Shown in pieces: positions 44,254-52,914 of a stretch of DNA of 64,000 nucleotides (position 1 is the first letter of the stretch; every line of letters starts with the position of its first letter). Source of the stretch: Agrococcus jejuensis (GTDB lineage Bacteria > Actinomycetota > Actinomycetes > Actinomycetales > Microbacteriaceae). The stretch lies in NCBI RefSeq assembly GCF_900099705.1, contig NZ_LT629695.1, positions 806,001 to 870,000 on the forward strand, read 5' to 3'. The notes beneath the pieces are model-generated. The model made no database searches and was not told where the DNA came from. It worked only from the letters and a program-made list of their open reading frames with translations. The position numbers and the translations under genes were made by a program.

Positions 44254-45596
44254 CAGCGGGCACCCGCCGTCACGAGCGCGCCGAGGTCGATGGGGGCGTC
44301 GCCGCCGTCGAGCACGCCCGCGGCGAGCAGCACATCCTGCAGCTTGCGCAGCAGCACGATCGTGCGCGTCTCGTCGAGCGTGACGTCGTCGTACGTGATG
44401 GCGGTGCCCTTGGCGACGTCGCGCACGAGCGTCGCTGCGCTCGCGAGGCCGATGGGCAGCTCGCGGTTCTGGCGCGCCTCGGCGGCCGGCACGGCGTCGC
44501 CGTAGACGTGCTCGCCGCCGATGCCGTCGATGCGCTCCCCCGCGACGAGGTCGCGCTTCGCCATCGCCGACACGTCGGCCTTCCACGCGCGCGGCGCGAG
44601 CGACGGCTGGCCGTCGATCATGACCTCGCCGATCGACAGCACGGCCTCGACGGATGCGAGGTGGTACGGCCGGTAGAACGAGAAGTAGGGCCCGTCGCCC
44701 ATCTTCAGGTACGAGAGCTCCTCGTGCACGACGGGGTGCGTGGCCTTGCCGATGACGAAGACGCCGGGGGCGACGTCGCCCGTGGCGTAGTCGACGACGC
44801 CGGAGGCCTCGAGGATGCCGCCGTCCTCGACGGGCTTGAACACGTCCTGCAGCGTCTTCACCGACGCCTCGGGGCCGTGCATCGAGCGGCGCGTGAGCTC
44901 GAGGCCCGTCGCGTTGGCGAGGTCGGCCATCTCGATCATGGTCTTCGTGCCATCGACGAACGAGCACAGCATGCGGGGGTTCATGCCCTTCTGCTGCGCC
45001 TCCTCGGCGAGGCTCGTCGGGGTCGCGTCCTGGCGCAGGGGGTTGTTCTTGCCCTTGCCCGCCATGACGACCTCGAGGCCGATGTCCTCGACGAACTCGA
45101 CGAGCTTGAGGCACTCGACGGGCTCGTCGCCGCGGCACACGGTGTAGATCGCACCGGTCTGCTTCGCGACGGCCTGCAGCAGGAGGCCCACGGTGACGTC
45201 GGCCTCGACGGTCATGAGCGCGACGTGCTTGCCGGCGAGCAGCGAGGCGAGGGCGATCTTCGCGGCGACCTCGGGCACGCCCGAGACCTCGATGACCATG
45301 TCGACGGGCAGCTTCGTGAGGGCGAGGCCGTCGTCGAGGACGACGTGGCCGCCCGCCTCGATCGCCGTGACGAGCTCGGCGTGGCTGCCGCGGATCACGT
45401 CGTCGATGCCGGCCTTGCGCAGCGCCGACTCGGCGCGCTCGATGGCGACGTCGGCGACGGCGACGACGTCGACGCCCTGCTGGCGGGCGATCTGGGCGAT
45501 GAAGCCCGTGCCCATCTGCCCTGCGCCGACGAGTCCGACGCGGACGGGGCGGCCGAGGCGCTGCTCGCGCTCGGTGAGCCGTGCGGTGTATCCCAT
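44253..45596 (-). CDS. NAD(P)-dependent oxidoreductase with SAF domain (447 aa)
   Basis: An N-terminal Rossmann domain with GAGQMG (24-29), a homoserine-dehydrogenase-like central region ([32 protein letters not shown], then [16 protein letters not shown]) and a C-terminal SAF-like domain ([36 protein letters not shown]). Proteins of this type sit in sugar-acid and polyol clusters, and their substrates are mostly untested. GAGGAAGG stands about nine bases before the ATG. It opens the operon with E1 and E2 and has a palindrome (45630-45645) upstream that is shared with the glucitol-type PTS operon. Confidence 0.88.
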   Translation of the reverse strand: MGYTARLTEREQRLGRPVRVGLVGAGQMGTGFIAQIARQQGVDVVAVADVAIERAESALRKAGIDDVIRGSHAELVTAIEAGGHVVLDDGLALTKLPVDMVIEVSGVPEVAAKIALASLLAGKHVALMTVEADVTVGLLLQAVAKQTGAIYTVCRGDEPVECLKLVEFVEDIGLEVVMAGKGKNNPLRQDATPTSLAEEAQQKGMNPRMLCSFVDGTKTMIEMADLANATGLELTRRSMHGPEASVKTLQDVFKPVEDGGILEASGVVDYATGDVAPGVFVIGKATHPVVHEELSYLKMGDGPYFSFYRPYHLASVEAVLSIGEVMIDGQPSLAPRAWKADVSAMAKRDLVAGERIDGIGGEHVYGDAVPAAEARQNRELPIGLASAATLVRDVAKGTAITYDDVTLDETRTIVLLRKLQDVLLAAGVLDGGDAPIDLGALVTAGAR

Positions 45597-45629
45597 GGTG
45601 TCGACCTTCCTCGGTCTTCGTTCCGCGTC

Positions 45630-45645
45630 ATGCACATTCGTGCAT
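45630..45645. promoter_or_regulatory. Palindrome upstream of the oxidoreductase-E1-E2 operon
   Basis: ATGCAC-ATTC-GTGCAT, 34 bases before the oxidoreductase start codon. TGCACATnCGTGCA is repeated before srlA at 48408. A further half-site GCACATTG follows at 45654. Confidence 0.65.
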
Positions 45646-45738
45646 ATTGACGCGCACATTGTTGCTCTCACGATAGCAGGCTGTCGCCAGCCCGCAGGTG
45701 GATGGGTGCCGTCGCGACGGCGACGATCCCCGGAATGG

Positions 45739-45770
45739 CACGGCCCCGTCGCGAACGCGACGGGGCCGTG
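45739..45770. terminator. Hairpin terminator after gutM
   Basis: A perfect 14-base-pair stem (CACGGCCCCGTCGC and complement) with a GAAC loop, two bases beyond the gutM stop on the minus strand; it separates the PTS operon from the oxidoreductase operon. Confidence 0.85.
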
Positions 45771-45772
45771 GC

Positions 45773-46159
45773 TCAGCGCTTCTTGCGCATCGAGCGGTAC
45801 TGCGCGATGGCCGACTCCACGGCATCGCCCAGGCGCTTGTCGCCCGCACGCTCGCGCGCGTTCGACACGGATCCGAGCAGCTCGGGGCGAGGGCGGAAGC
45901 GCGCGAACACCGTCGCTCCCACCATCGCCTCAGCCGCCTCGATGCGCGACGAGGCCGAGTCGACGACGAGGTACACGACGGCGCCGCGCAGCCACCCCTT
46001 CCCGCGGCCCGAGACCAGGTACGACCCTCGCGCCCCCTGGTGCTCGGCGGTGAGGCGCCGAGCGACCCGCTGGGAGTAGACGTGCTGGTAGATGCTCAGC
46101 AGGGCGCCGAGCACGAGCGCGGCTCCCAGCACGACTGCGAAGCGGCCGTCGAGCTCCAT
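45773..46159 (-). CDS. gutM: Glucitol operon activator GutM family protein (128 aa)
   Basis: A membrane helix near the N-terminus (about 7-27) is followed by a GutM domain (RRLTAEHQGARGSYLVSGRGKGWLRGAVVYLVVD). In Escherichia coli GutM (SrlM) is listed as an activator of the glucitol operon; the membrane segment suggests it may instead assist the permease. It starts two bases after the srlB stop and ends the operon srlA-srlE-srlB-gutM, with a terminator directly after. Confidence 0.85.
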   Translation of the reverse strand: MELDGRFAVVLGAALVLGALLSIYQHVYSQRVARRLTAEHQGARGSYLVSGRGKGWLRGAVVYLVVDSASSRIEAAEAMVGATVFARFRPRPELLGSVSNARERAGDKRLGDAVESAIAQYRSMRKKR

Positions 46160-46161
46160 CG

Positions 46162-46548
46162 TCAGCCCCGACGCTCGAGGGCGATGCGGTCGCCAGCCGC
46201 GACCGCACCGATCTGCCCGTCGACGAACACCGCGCCAGGCAGGAGCGCCTGGTCGTCGGCAGGGTCGCAGTAGAGGACGATGTGGCCGAGCTCGCGCAGG
46301 TTCGAGCCGGCGAGGTCGCCCGCCGCCCGCACCGTGAGCTCGGTGGCGCCGAGCACGACGACGTCGCCAGGCTGCGGGGCGAGGCCCTCGTCGGCGGCGC
46401 CGCCCTGGTGGACGATGCTCACCTCCGCGAGCGCATCCGGGCACGGCTCCCCGAAGAGGATGACCACCCCCGCATCGATCATGTCCTGGGCGTCCGCCCC
46501 GATCCTCGTCACCGTCGCCTCGTAGAGCGTCGTCATCGTGCTCGACAT
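46162..46548 (-). CDS. srlB: PTS glucitol/sorbitol-type subunit IIA (128 aa)
   Basis: The whole protein matches the EIIA-Gut family (YEATVTRIGADAQDM, a SIVHQGG segment, LRELGHIVLY). It carries phosphate from HPr to the IIB domain of SrlE. The ATG at 46548 was chosen over the one at 46536 because AAGGA stands seven bases before it. srlE ends 44 bases upstream and gutM starts two bases downstream. Confidence 0.9.
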   Translation of the reverse strand: MSSTMTTLYEATVTRIGADAQDMIDAGVVILFGEPCPDALAEVSIVHQGGAADEGLAPQPGDVVVLGATELTVRAAGDLAGSNLRELGHIVLYCDPADDQALLPGAVFVDGQIGAVAAGDRIALERRG

Positions 46549-46592
46549 CCTTCCGTCCTTCTCTCAGTCTCGTCGTTGTTCGCGGGCGCGCG

Positions 46593-47648
46593 CTAGACCA
46601 GCAGGAAGCTGACGACGTACGCCAGCAGCACGGCCAATGGCGAGGTGACGAGCCTCGAGAACAGCACCGCCGGCACGCCGATCGACACCGTCTCGGGCTT
46701 CGCCTCGCCGAGCGCGAGACCCACGGGCACGAAGTCGCAGCCGACCTGGCCGTTGATCGCGAACAGCGCGGGCAGCGCGTACGCGACCGGCAGCGCGCCG
46801 ACGCCGATCTGCGTGCCCATGAGCACGCCGACCACCTGCGCGATCGCGGCACCGGGGCCGAGGATGGGCGACAGGAACGGCAGACCCGTGATGACGCCGA
46901 GCAGGATGAGGCCGCCCGGGTTCGACGCGAGGGGCGTGACGCCCTGCGCGATGAGGTCCGACAGCCCCGTGTAGGTGACGAAGCCGATGAGCAGGCTCAC
47001 GTACGCCATGAACGGGATGATCGTCTGCAGCACGAGCGTCAGCGCCTGACGGCCCGACGACAGCAGCGTGTTGATGATGCCGCCGATGACGCCGCCGAAC
47101 GACGTCGCGATGCGCGAGAAGACGCCGATGAAGCCGCCCTGCTGGTTCGCGTTCGCCTGGGCCTTCGCCGCCGCGATGCGGTCGGCGCCGACGCGGCTCG
47201 CCTTGGGGTCGGCCGACATGTCGAGCGCGTTGGTCGCCTGCGCCGGTGCAGCCGACGCCGCGACGTCGGCGCCCTCGCCGGCGAGCACGACCTGCTCGAC
47301 GCCGACCGCCGACACGAAGACGTCGGGGGTGATGAACTGCGCGAGCGGGCCCGAGGGCTCGCCGGGGTAGACGTCGACCGTCAGCAGGCGCTTCTTGGGG
47401 TAGACGCCGATGCGGGCGGTGCCGCCGCAGTTGATGACCACGGCTGCGACGCGGTCGTCGGCCACCGAGTTGGTGAAGCCGTCGACCGCCTCGGCACCCG
47501 TGAGCTCGGCGATGCGGGCTGCCACGGGGTGGATGCCGCCGCCGGTCACGGACAGGATGACGTTCTTCTCGCCCTCGGGCGACACGGTGAGGCCGGGACC
47601 CCAGCCACCGTTGCCCGCGCTGACGCGGACGCTCTGGAAGTCGCTCAT
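46593..47648 (-). CDS. srlE: PTS glucitol/sorbitol-type subunit IIB-IIC (351 aa)
   Basis: An N-terminal IIB domain (1-130) with phospho-Cys74 in VVINCGGTARIGVYPKK is joined by a linker (135-185) to a C-terminal EIIC domain of about five membrane helices (FMAYVSLLIGFVTYTGLSD, PILGPGAAIAQVVGVLMG, INGQVGCDFVPVGLALGEA). It forms the permease with SrlA. It starts two bases after the srlA stop. The family transports D-glucitol and similar alditols; the real substrate here is unproven. Confidence 0.93.
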   Translation of the reverse strand: MSDFQSVRVSAGNGGWGPGLTVSPEGEKNVILSVTGGGIHPVAARIAELTGAEAVDGFTNSVADDRVAAVVINCGGTARIGVYPKKRLLTVDVYPGEPSGPLAQFITPDVFVSAVGVEQVVLAGEGADVAASAAPAQATNALDMSADPKASRVGADRIAAAKAQANANQQGGFIGVFSRIATSFGGVIGGIINTLLSSGRQALTLVLQTIIPFMAYVSLLIGFVTYTGLSDLIAQGVTPLASNPGGLILLGVITGLPFLSPILGPGAAIAQVVGVLMGTQIGVGALPVAYALPALFAINGQVGCDFVPVGLALGEAKPETVSIGVPAVLFSRLVTSPLAVLLAYVVSFLLV

Positions 47649-47650
47649 GA

Positions 47651-48322
47651 TCAGGCCGCCTTCTTGGCCAAGCGAGCCGCACGTGCCTCGGCGAACTCGC
47701 GGTCGTAGCCGTCGAACACCTCGGTGAGGCCCTGACGACGGATGAGGAAGCGGGTGATCGCCTCGGTGATGAAGCCGCGGAAGAAGATCACGACGATGCC
47801 CGTGAGGAAGTACAGGATCGCGAGGACCGGGTACTTCTCGGGCGCCGCCTGCAGCACGCCGGCCGAGACGCCGGCCCAGACGAACAGCTCGCCGCCGTTC
47901 GCGTGCGGGAAGAACGTCGTGACGGGGTGCACGAACGAGACGGCCGAGTCGTAGAAGGCGGGCTTCTGCCGCTCGGGCAGGTAGACGCCGAACGAGTAGC
48001 ACATCGGGTTCGTCAGCAGGATGACCGCGAGCACGGGCATGAGCGTGTAGCGCGTGATCGCGAAGCGCGACGAGAACTGCACGGCGCGCGTCATGCGGGC
48101 CTCGCCGACCCAGGTCGTGACGGCGTAGAGCAGCGTGAGCAGCACGATGAGGGTGGGGAGGATGCCCGTGACGAGGCCGACGAAGGCCTGCCCGGACGCG
48201 TTGAACAGTCCGATGAAGTGCGTGGCGCACCACGTCAGCACCTGCATCACGGGGTTGTCGCTAGCCGGCACCGGCGGCGCATCTGCTGCCGCGAGGTGAC
48301 CGAGGGACGCTGCTTGGAGCAT
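47651..48322 (-). CDS. srlA: PTS glucitol/sorbitol-type subunit IIC2 (223 aa)
   Basis: An EIIC-Gut protein with five or so helices and the family pattern (GLFNASGQAFVGLVTGILPTLIVLLTL, TLMPVLAVILLTNPMCYSFGVYLPERQKPAFYDSAVSF, FFPHANGGELFVWAG). It is the first gene of the operon and forms the permease with SrlE. The ATG at 48322 has GGAAAGG about eight bases upstream; the frame is open further up, but homologous sequence begins about here. A palindrome at 48408-48421 lies 86 bases upstream. Confidence 0.92.
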   Translation of the reverse strand: MLQAASLGHLAAADAPPVPASDNPVMQVLTWCATHFIGLFNASGQAFVGLVTGILPTLIVLLTLLYAVTTWVGEARMTRAVQFSSRFAITRYTLMPVLAVILLTNPMCYSFGVYLPERQKPAFYDSAVSFVHPVTTFFPHANGGELFVWAGVSAGVLQAAPEKYPVLAILYFLTGIVVIFFRGFITEAITRFLIRRQGLTEVFDGYDREFAEARAARLAKKAA

Positions 48323-48407
48323 CGGCCCGCCTTTCCGCCGACGCGTCGTCGCGTCGGAGACCAGGTCGTCGAGGGAGTCGACGACACGCCATTGTGTGGG
48401 GTGTTCA

Positions 48408-48421
48408 TGCACATCCGTGCA
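48408..48421. promoter_or_regulatory. Palindrome upstream of the srlA operon
   Basis: TGCAC-ATCC-GTGCA, the same motif as at 45630-45645 with one spacer change. It is the best operator candidate for the island regulator. Confidence 0.65.
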
Positions 48422-48513
48422 GACGATGCTTCACGAACGTGCTGCGCATGTCTACCACGACCGGACGGCGACGACAACACCGGCGCGCAGGACACGCCGC
48501 GAGGCGACCCCCG

Positions 48514-49725
48514 TCAGGCGCCGTGCGGCCCTGCGGGCTGCGACGTCGCGGCGCGCACGAGCGCCGTGGCGATCGCCGCGACCCCCTCGCCGCGGCCCGT
48601 GAAGCCCAGCGCATCCGACGTCGTGCCCGCGACGCTCACCGACGCGCCCAGCACGGCGGAGAGGTGCGCCTCCACCTCGCGCCGCCTGCTCGAGATGCGC
48701 GGCCGCTCCCCCACGACCTGCACCGACACGTTCACGAGCTCGTAGCCGTGCTCGTGCACGAGCTGCAGCGTCTCGGCGAGGAACACGTCGCCGCGCGCGC
48801 CCTCGAGGCGCGGATCCGACGTGCCGAAGACCTCGCCGACGTCGCCGAGGCGCACGGCCGAGAGCATGGCGTCGCAGATGGCGTGCGCCACGACGTCGCC
48901 GTCGGAGTGCCCGGCGAGGCCCGCCTCGCCCGGCCACAGCAGACCGCCGAGCCACAGCTCGGCGTCGGGGTGGAAGGCGTGCACGTCGGTGCCGGTGCCG
49001 ACGCGGATCGTCGAGGCGGGGTCGCGCTGCAGCATCTCCTCGGTGCGGCGCAGCTCCCACGTCGTCGTGATCTTCGAGGCGAGCTGGTCGCCGGCGATGA
49101 CGCGCACGGGCATGCCGAGGTCGCTCACGAGCGCGGCGTCGTCGGTGTGGTCCTCGGTCGCGCGCGCGTGCCCCTCCTCGAGCCATGCGCGCGGGAAGCC
49201 CTGCGGCGTCTGCACGGCCGTGAGCTGCGAGCGGTCGAGCGTCTCGGCGACGCGGTCGTCGGGCCCGAGCCGCTTGATGGTGTCCGACACCGCGAGGCCC
49301 GTGATGACGCCCTCGCCCGTGCGCTCGACCTCGGCCGCGACCGAGTCGAAGATGACGGCGGGCGTGAGCGGCCGAGCGGCATCGTGCACGAGCACGGTCG
49401 CGATGCTCGGCGCCAGGTGGGCGAGCGCGATGCGCACCGACGCCTGGCGCGAGGCGCCACCGACGACGATCGTCGCGTGCTCGGCATCGAGGCCCGGCAC
49501 GCCGCGCAGCAGCTCGCGCGCGATGGCCTCGTGGCTCGGCGGCACGGCCAGCACGATCTGCGGGTGCGCACGCATGCCCGCGAGCGACTCGAGCGCGTGC
49601 GCGAGGATGGGCCGCCCCGCGAGGTGCACGAACGCCTTGGGCTCGCCGCGGCCGAGGCGCAGGCCCTCGCCGGCTGCGAGCAGGATGACCGCGACGGTGG
49701 GCGCGGGCGCGGTCGAGTCGGTCAC
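48514..49725 (-). CDS. ispDF: Bifunctional IspD/IspF isoprenoid enzyme (403 aa)
   Basis: The first about 235 residues are IspD ([18 protein letters not shown] nucleotide site, [17 protein letters not shown]), a cytidylyltransferase for methylerythritol phosphate. The C-terminal 160 residues are IspF ([40 protein letters not shown]), the cyclodiphosphate synthase. Fusion links the third and fifth steps of the MEP pathway. GTG start with TAGGGT seven bases upstream, so the gene has its own leaderless promoter. It follows carD as in other actinobacteria, but cysS, the expected next gene, is displaced by the island at 36-48.5 kb. Confidence 0.95.
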   Translation of the reverse strand: MTDSTAPAPTVAVILLAAGEGLRLGRGEPKAFVHLAGRPILAHALESLAGMRAHPQIVLAVPPSHEAIARELLRGVPGLDAEHATIVVGGASRQASVRIALAHLAPSIATVLVHDAARPLTPAVIFDSVAAEVERTGEGVITGLAVSDTIKRLGPDDRVAETLDRSQLTAVQTPQGFPRAWLEEGHARATEDHTDDAALVSDLGMPVRVIAGDQLASKITTTWELRRTEEMLQRDPASTIRVGTGTDVHAFHPDAELWLGGLLWPGEAGLAGHSDGDVVAHAICDAMLSAVRLGDVGEVFGTSDPRLEGARGDVFLAETLQLVHEHGYELVNVSVQVVGERPRISSRRREVEAHLSAVLGASVSVAGTTSDALGFTGRGEGVAAIATALVRAATSQPAGPHGA

Positions 49726-49732
49726 GCGCTCG

Positions 49733-49738
49733 ACCCTA
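49733..49738 (-). promoter_or_regulatory. -10 element TAGGGT for leaderless ispDF
   Basis: TAGGGT on the minus strand ends seven bases before the GTG at 49725. Confidence 0.5.
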
Positions 49739-49820
49739 CGCGTCGCGCCGCGCATGCATGCGCAAGGCATGCACGCGCGGCGCGCACGTGGTTGGATGCG
49801 GGACGCGCCCGCAGCCGCGA

Positions 49821-50303
49821 TCAGCTCGCGAGCACCTCGTCGAGGACGTTGCTCGCAGCCTCCTCGTCGGTCTTCTCGGCGAGCGCGAGCTCGGAGACGA
49901 GGATCTGCCGCGCCTTCGCGAGCATGCGCTTCTCGCCGGCCGAGAGGCCGCGGTCCTGGTCGCGACGCCACAGGTCGCGCACGACCTCGCTCACCTTGAT
50001 GACGTCGCCGGAGGCGAGCTTCTCGAGGTTCGCCTTGTAGCGGCGGCTCCAGTTCGTGGGCTCCTCGGTGAAGGGTGCCTTGAGCACCTCGAACACCTTG
50101 TCGAGGCCCTCCTTGCCGATGACGTCACGAACGCCCACCAGCCCGACGTTGTCGGCAGGGACCTCGATCGTGAGGTCACCCTGCGTCACGTTGAGCTTGA
50201 GGTAGACCTTCTCCTCACCCTTCACCTTCCGCTTCTTCACCTCGGTGATGGTGGCCGCACCGTGATGCGGATAGACGACGGTCTCGCCGACCTCGAAGTT
50301 CAT
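49821..50303 (-). CDS. carD: CarD-family RNA polymerase-binding regulator (160 aa)
   Basis: The N-terminal RNA-polymerase-interacting domain ([17 protein letters not shown]) and a C-terminal helical DNA-binding domain ([36 protein letters not shown]) are complete. CarD stabilises the open promoter complex, with most effect at rRNA promoters, and is essential in mycobacteria. GAGGAG stands about ten bases before the ATG, and a TAGAAT -10 candidate lies at 50336-50341 on the minus strand. Confidence 0.96.
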   Translation of the reverse strand: MNFEVGETVVYPHHGAATITEVKKRKVKGEEKVYLKLNVTQGDLTIEVPADNVGLVGVRDVIGKEGLDKVFEVLKAPFTEEPTNWSRRYKANLEKLASGDVIKVSEVVRDLWRRDQDRGLSAGEKRMLAKARQILVSELALAEKTDEEAASNVLDEVLAS

Positions 50304-50454
50304 AGGAATAGGCTCCTCGATTGCACAGACTCTTGATTCTACCACCGCGCGCTGGCATGATCCCCGGCCTCCTCGGCGGGGGCGGCTCGGAGGTCGTGCG
50401 AGCCCCCGCTAGACTCGGTGTCGTCCCGTGCGCGGAATCGAAGGAGCAGCACCC

Positions 50455-50952
50455 GTGAAGTCCCGCCTCGCCGCCGCAGCGGCTGCCGTCATCGCGACGG
50501 CGACGCTCGCAGGCTGCAACTTCATCACGCCGCAGGCCACGCAGTTCCAGTACGACGCCGCGGACGGCGTCTCCGGCACCTCGGGTGCCGTCGAGATCCG
50601 CAACGCCGTGCTCGTCGTCGACGGCGAGCTCTCGAGCCTCGCGGTCACGTTCGTCAACGACGGCCCGGCGACGACGCTGCAGGTCACGGTCGGCGACGAG
50701 ACGCAGATCGTCGACCTCGACTCGGGCCTCACGCCCTACGGCTTCCCCGAGCAGCAGCTCGTGTTCACGGCGCCCGTGACGGCGGGCACGATCGAGGACG
50801 TCGTGTTCTCGGCCGACGCCGCCGAGCGCGCGTCGCTCGCCGTGCCCACGTTCTCGACCGACGTCGCGAACTGGTCGGAGTACGGCCCCGTCGCACCCGC
50901 CGAGGACGAGGCTCCCGAGGCATCGGAGCCGGCGGAGACGCCCGCGCCGTAG
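50455..50952 (+). CDS. Lipoprotein of unknown function (165 aa)
   Basis: A lipobox LAGC with Cys21 follows a short Ala-rich signal peptide. The rest is a small beta-rich extracellular domain (about 25-145; ALVVDGELSSLAVTFVNDGPATTLQVTVGDETQIVDLDSG) and a Pro/Glu/Ala tail. The look is of an immunoglobulin-like carrier, but no family is recognised. GTG start with AAGGAG eight bases upstream and TAGACT at 50410. It is divergent from carD; a strong hairpin follows. Confidence 0.8.
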   Translation: MKSRLAAAAAAVIATATLAGCNFITPQATQFQYDAADGVSGTSGAVEIRNAVLVVDGELSSLAVTFVNDGPATTLQVTVGDETQIVDLDSGLTPYGFPEQQLVFTAPVTAGTIEDVVFSADAAERASLAVPTFSTDVANWSEYGPVAPAEDEAPEASEPAETPAP

Positions 50953-50985
50953 CGCATCCCAGACGACGACCGACACCGTCACCCA

Positions 50986-51021
50986 CGAAGGGGCGGCATC
51001 CACGCGGATGCCGCCCCTTCG
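50986..51021. terminator. Perfect 16-bp hairpin between convergent genes
   Basis: CGAAGGGGCGGCATCC and its complement around an ACGC loop, between the lipoprotein gene and regX3. Confidence 0.85.
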
Positions 51022-51041
51022 TCGTGCAGGAGGTCCGGGCC

Positions 51042-51725
51042 TCAGCCCTCGAAGCGGTAGCCGAGGCCGCGCACCGTGAGCAGCTGCTGCGGCTCCGACG
51101 GGTCGGTCTCGATCTTCGAGCGCAGGCGCTTCACGTGCACGTCGAGCGTCTTCGTGTCGCCGAAGTAGTCGCTGCCCCACACGCGGTCGATGAGCTGGCC
51201 GCGCGTCAGCACGCGGCCGGCGTTGCGCATGAGGTACTCGAGCAGCTCGAACTCCTTGAGCGGCATCGACACCGACTCCCCTGCGACCGACACCGTGTGA
51301 CGGTCGGCGTCGAGGCGCACGCGGCCGGCCTCGACGATGGCGTCGTCGAGGTCGCCCTCGGCGTCGACGCGCCGGCGCAGCACGGCGCGGATGCGGGCGA
51401 GCAGCTCGCGCGACGAGTACGGCTTCGTGACGTAGTCGTCGGCACCGAGCTCGAGGCCCACGACGACGTCGACCTCGGAGTCCTTCGCGGTGAGCATGAT
51501 GATCGGCACGGTCGAGCGCGTGCGCAGCGTGCGGCACACCTCCGTGCCGGCCATGCCGGGCAGCATGAGGTCGAGCAGCACGAGGTCGGCGCCGTCGGCG
51601 TCGAACGACTCGACGGCCTCGAGGCCGTCGGGCACGTGGTGCACGTCGTAGCCCTCGCGGCCGAGCAGGTACGCGAGGGGCTCTGCGAGGGCGATCTCGT
51701 CCTCGACGAGCAGGATGCGGGTCAT
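51042..51725 (-). CDS. regX3: Phosphate-responsive response regulator RegX3 (227 aa)
   Basis: An OmpR-family regulator: receiver with VEDE near the N-terminus, phospho-Asp in LVLLDLMLP, LTAKDS and KPYSSREL, then a winged helix (MPLKEFELLEYLMRNAGRVLTRGQLIDRVWG). Its partner kinase gene overlaps by four bases, and phoU is divergent, which is the SenX3/RegX3/PhoU set of actinobacteria that senses phosphate limitation. It should activate Pho genes by binding GTTCA-type direct repeats such as those at 52915 and 60073. Confidence 0.95.
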   Translation of the reverse strand: MTRILLVEDEIALAEPLAYLLGREGYDVHHVPDGLEAVESFDADGADLVLLDLMLPGMAGTEVCRTLRTRSTVPIIMLTAKDSEVDVVVGLELGADDYVTKPYSSRELLARIRAVLRRRVDAEGDLDDAIVEAGRVRLDADRHTVSVAGESVSMPLKEFELLEYLMRNAGRVLTRGQLIDRVWGSDYFGDTKTLDVHVKRLRSKIETDPSEPQQLLTVRGLGYRFEG

Positions 51726-52867
51726 GCGGCTCCCTGAGCCTCGGGCTGCGCGACGGGGAGGCGCAGCGTGAACGTGGATCCCTGGCCGAGCCTCGACCAG
51801 AGCTGCACCTCGCCGCCGTGGCTGACGGCGATGTGCTTCGTGATGGACAGGCCGAGGCCCGTGCCGCCGGTGACGCGCGACCGCGCGGGGTCGACGCGGT
51901 AGAACCGCTCGAAGACGCGCTGCGCGTCGCCGGGGGCGATGCCGACGCCCTTGTCGGTGACGCTGACCTCGACGAGGTCGTCGCTCATGCGCACGCCGAC
52001 GCCGACGTGCGACCCGTCCGGCGAGTACTGCACGGCGTTCGACACGAGATTCTGCAGCGCCATGACGAGCATCGCCTCGTCGCCGAGCACCGATGGCGCG
52101 TCGGCGACGCGCGTGGAGATGCGGATGCGCTTGGCCTCGGCGGCGACGCGCACGGCGTCGACGGCGCGCTCGACGACGCGCTCGACCTCGATGCGCTCGG
52201 GGTCGTCGAGCGGGTCGTCGTCCTGCACGCGCGACAGGTCGATGAGCTCCTGCGTGAGCGCGCCGAGGCGGGCGGCCTCGACCATGAGGCGCTGCGCGAA
52301 CGCGCGCACGCGCTCGGGGTCGTCGGAGGCGGCGTCGATGGCGTCGGCGAGCAGGGTGACGGCGCCGATGGGCGTCTTGAGCTCGTGGCTGACGTTGGCG
52401 ACGAAGTCGCGGCGCACGCCCTCGAGGCGGATCTCCTCGGTGCGGTCCTCGGCGAGCAGCAGGATGAAGCGCGCCCCGATGGGCGCGGCGCGCGCCGAGA
52501 GGTGGCGCACCTGGCTCTCGTCGAAGCGGCTGCGGCGCAGCTCGACCATGCGCTCCTCGGCCTGGCCGGATGCGCGCGCATCCTGCACGAGCTCCATGAG
52601 CTCGGCGTTCGCGAGCGCGCGCTCGGCGACGAGGCCGAGCGTCATCGCGGAGTCGGAGGCGCGCAGCACGGTGTTGGAGGCGTCGACGACGACGCCTGCC
52701 GACTCGAGCGCGCCGACGACGTCGGCGATGCCGTCGGGGATCGACTCGTTCGCGAGCTGCAGGGCGCGGTGGCCTCGCGATGCGGCGACGCCCCCGAGGT
52801 GCACGACGAGCGCTCCGAGCCCGAACCCGAACCCGAGCGCGAGCAGCACGATCCAGGTCGCATCCAC
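51722..52867 (-). CDS. senX3: Sensor histidine kinase SenX3 (381 aa)
   Basis: One N-terminal membrane helix, a PAS-like region (about 40-150), the H-box NVSHELKTPIGAV and an ATPase domain with N-box NLVSNAVQYSPDG and GGTGLGLSI. It phosphorylates RegX3 under phosphate starvation, under control of PhoU. The GTG at 52867 is preferred over the GTG three codons upstream (52876), because the -10 element TATCGT at 52875-52880 overlaps the upper start but stands seven bases before the lower one. Confidence 0.92.
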   Translation of the reverse strand: MDATWIVLLALGFGFGLGALVVHLGGVAASRGHRALQLANESIPDGIADVVGALESAGVVVDASNTVLRASDSAMTLGLVAERALANAELMELVQDARASGQAEERMVELRRSRFDESQVRHLSARAAPIGARFILLLAEDRTEEIRLEGVRRDFVANVSHELKTPIGAVTLLADAIDAASDDPERVRAFAQRLMVEAARLGALTQELIDLSRVQDDDPLDDPERIEVERVVERAVDAVRVAAEAKRIRISTRVADAPSVLGDEAMLVMALQNLVSNAVQYSPDGSHVGVGVRMSDDLVEVSVTDKGVGIAPGDAQRVFERFYRVDPARSRVTGGTGLGLSITKHIAVSHGGEVQLWSRLGQGSTFTLRLPVAQPEAQGAA

Positions 52868-52874
52868 GTCGCTC

Positions 52875-52880
52875 ACGATA
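52875..52880 (-). promoter_or_regulatory. -10 element TATCGT for leaderless senX3
   Basis: TATCGT on the minus strand ends seven bases before the GTG at 52867 and decides the start codon. Confidence 0.5.
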
Positions 52881-52914
52881 CCGGCGCGCGCGAGCGCGCC
52901 CCCCTCCGATTCGC

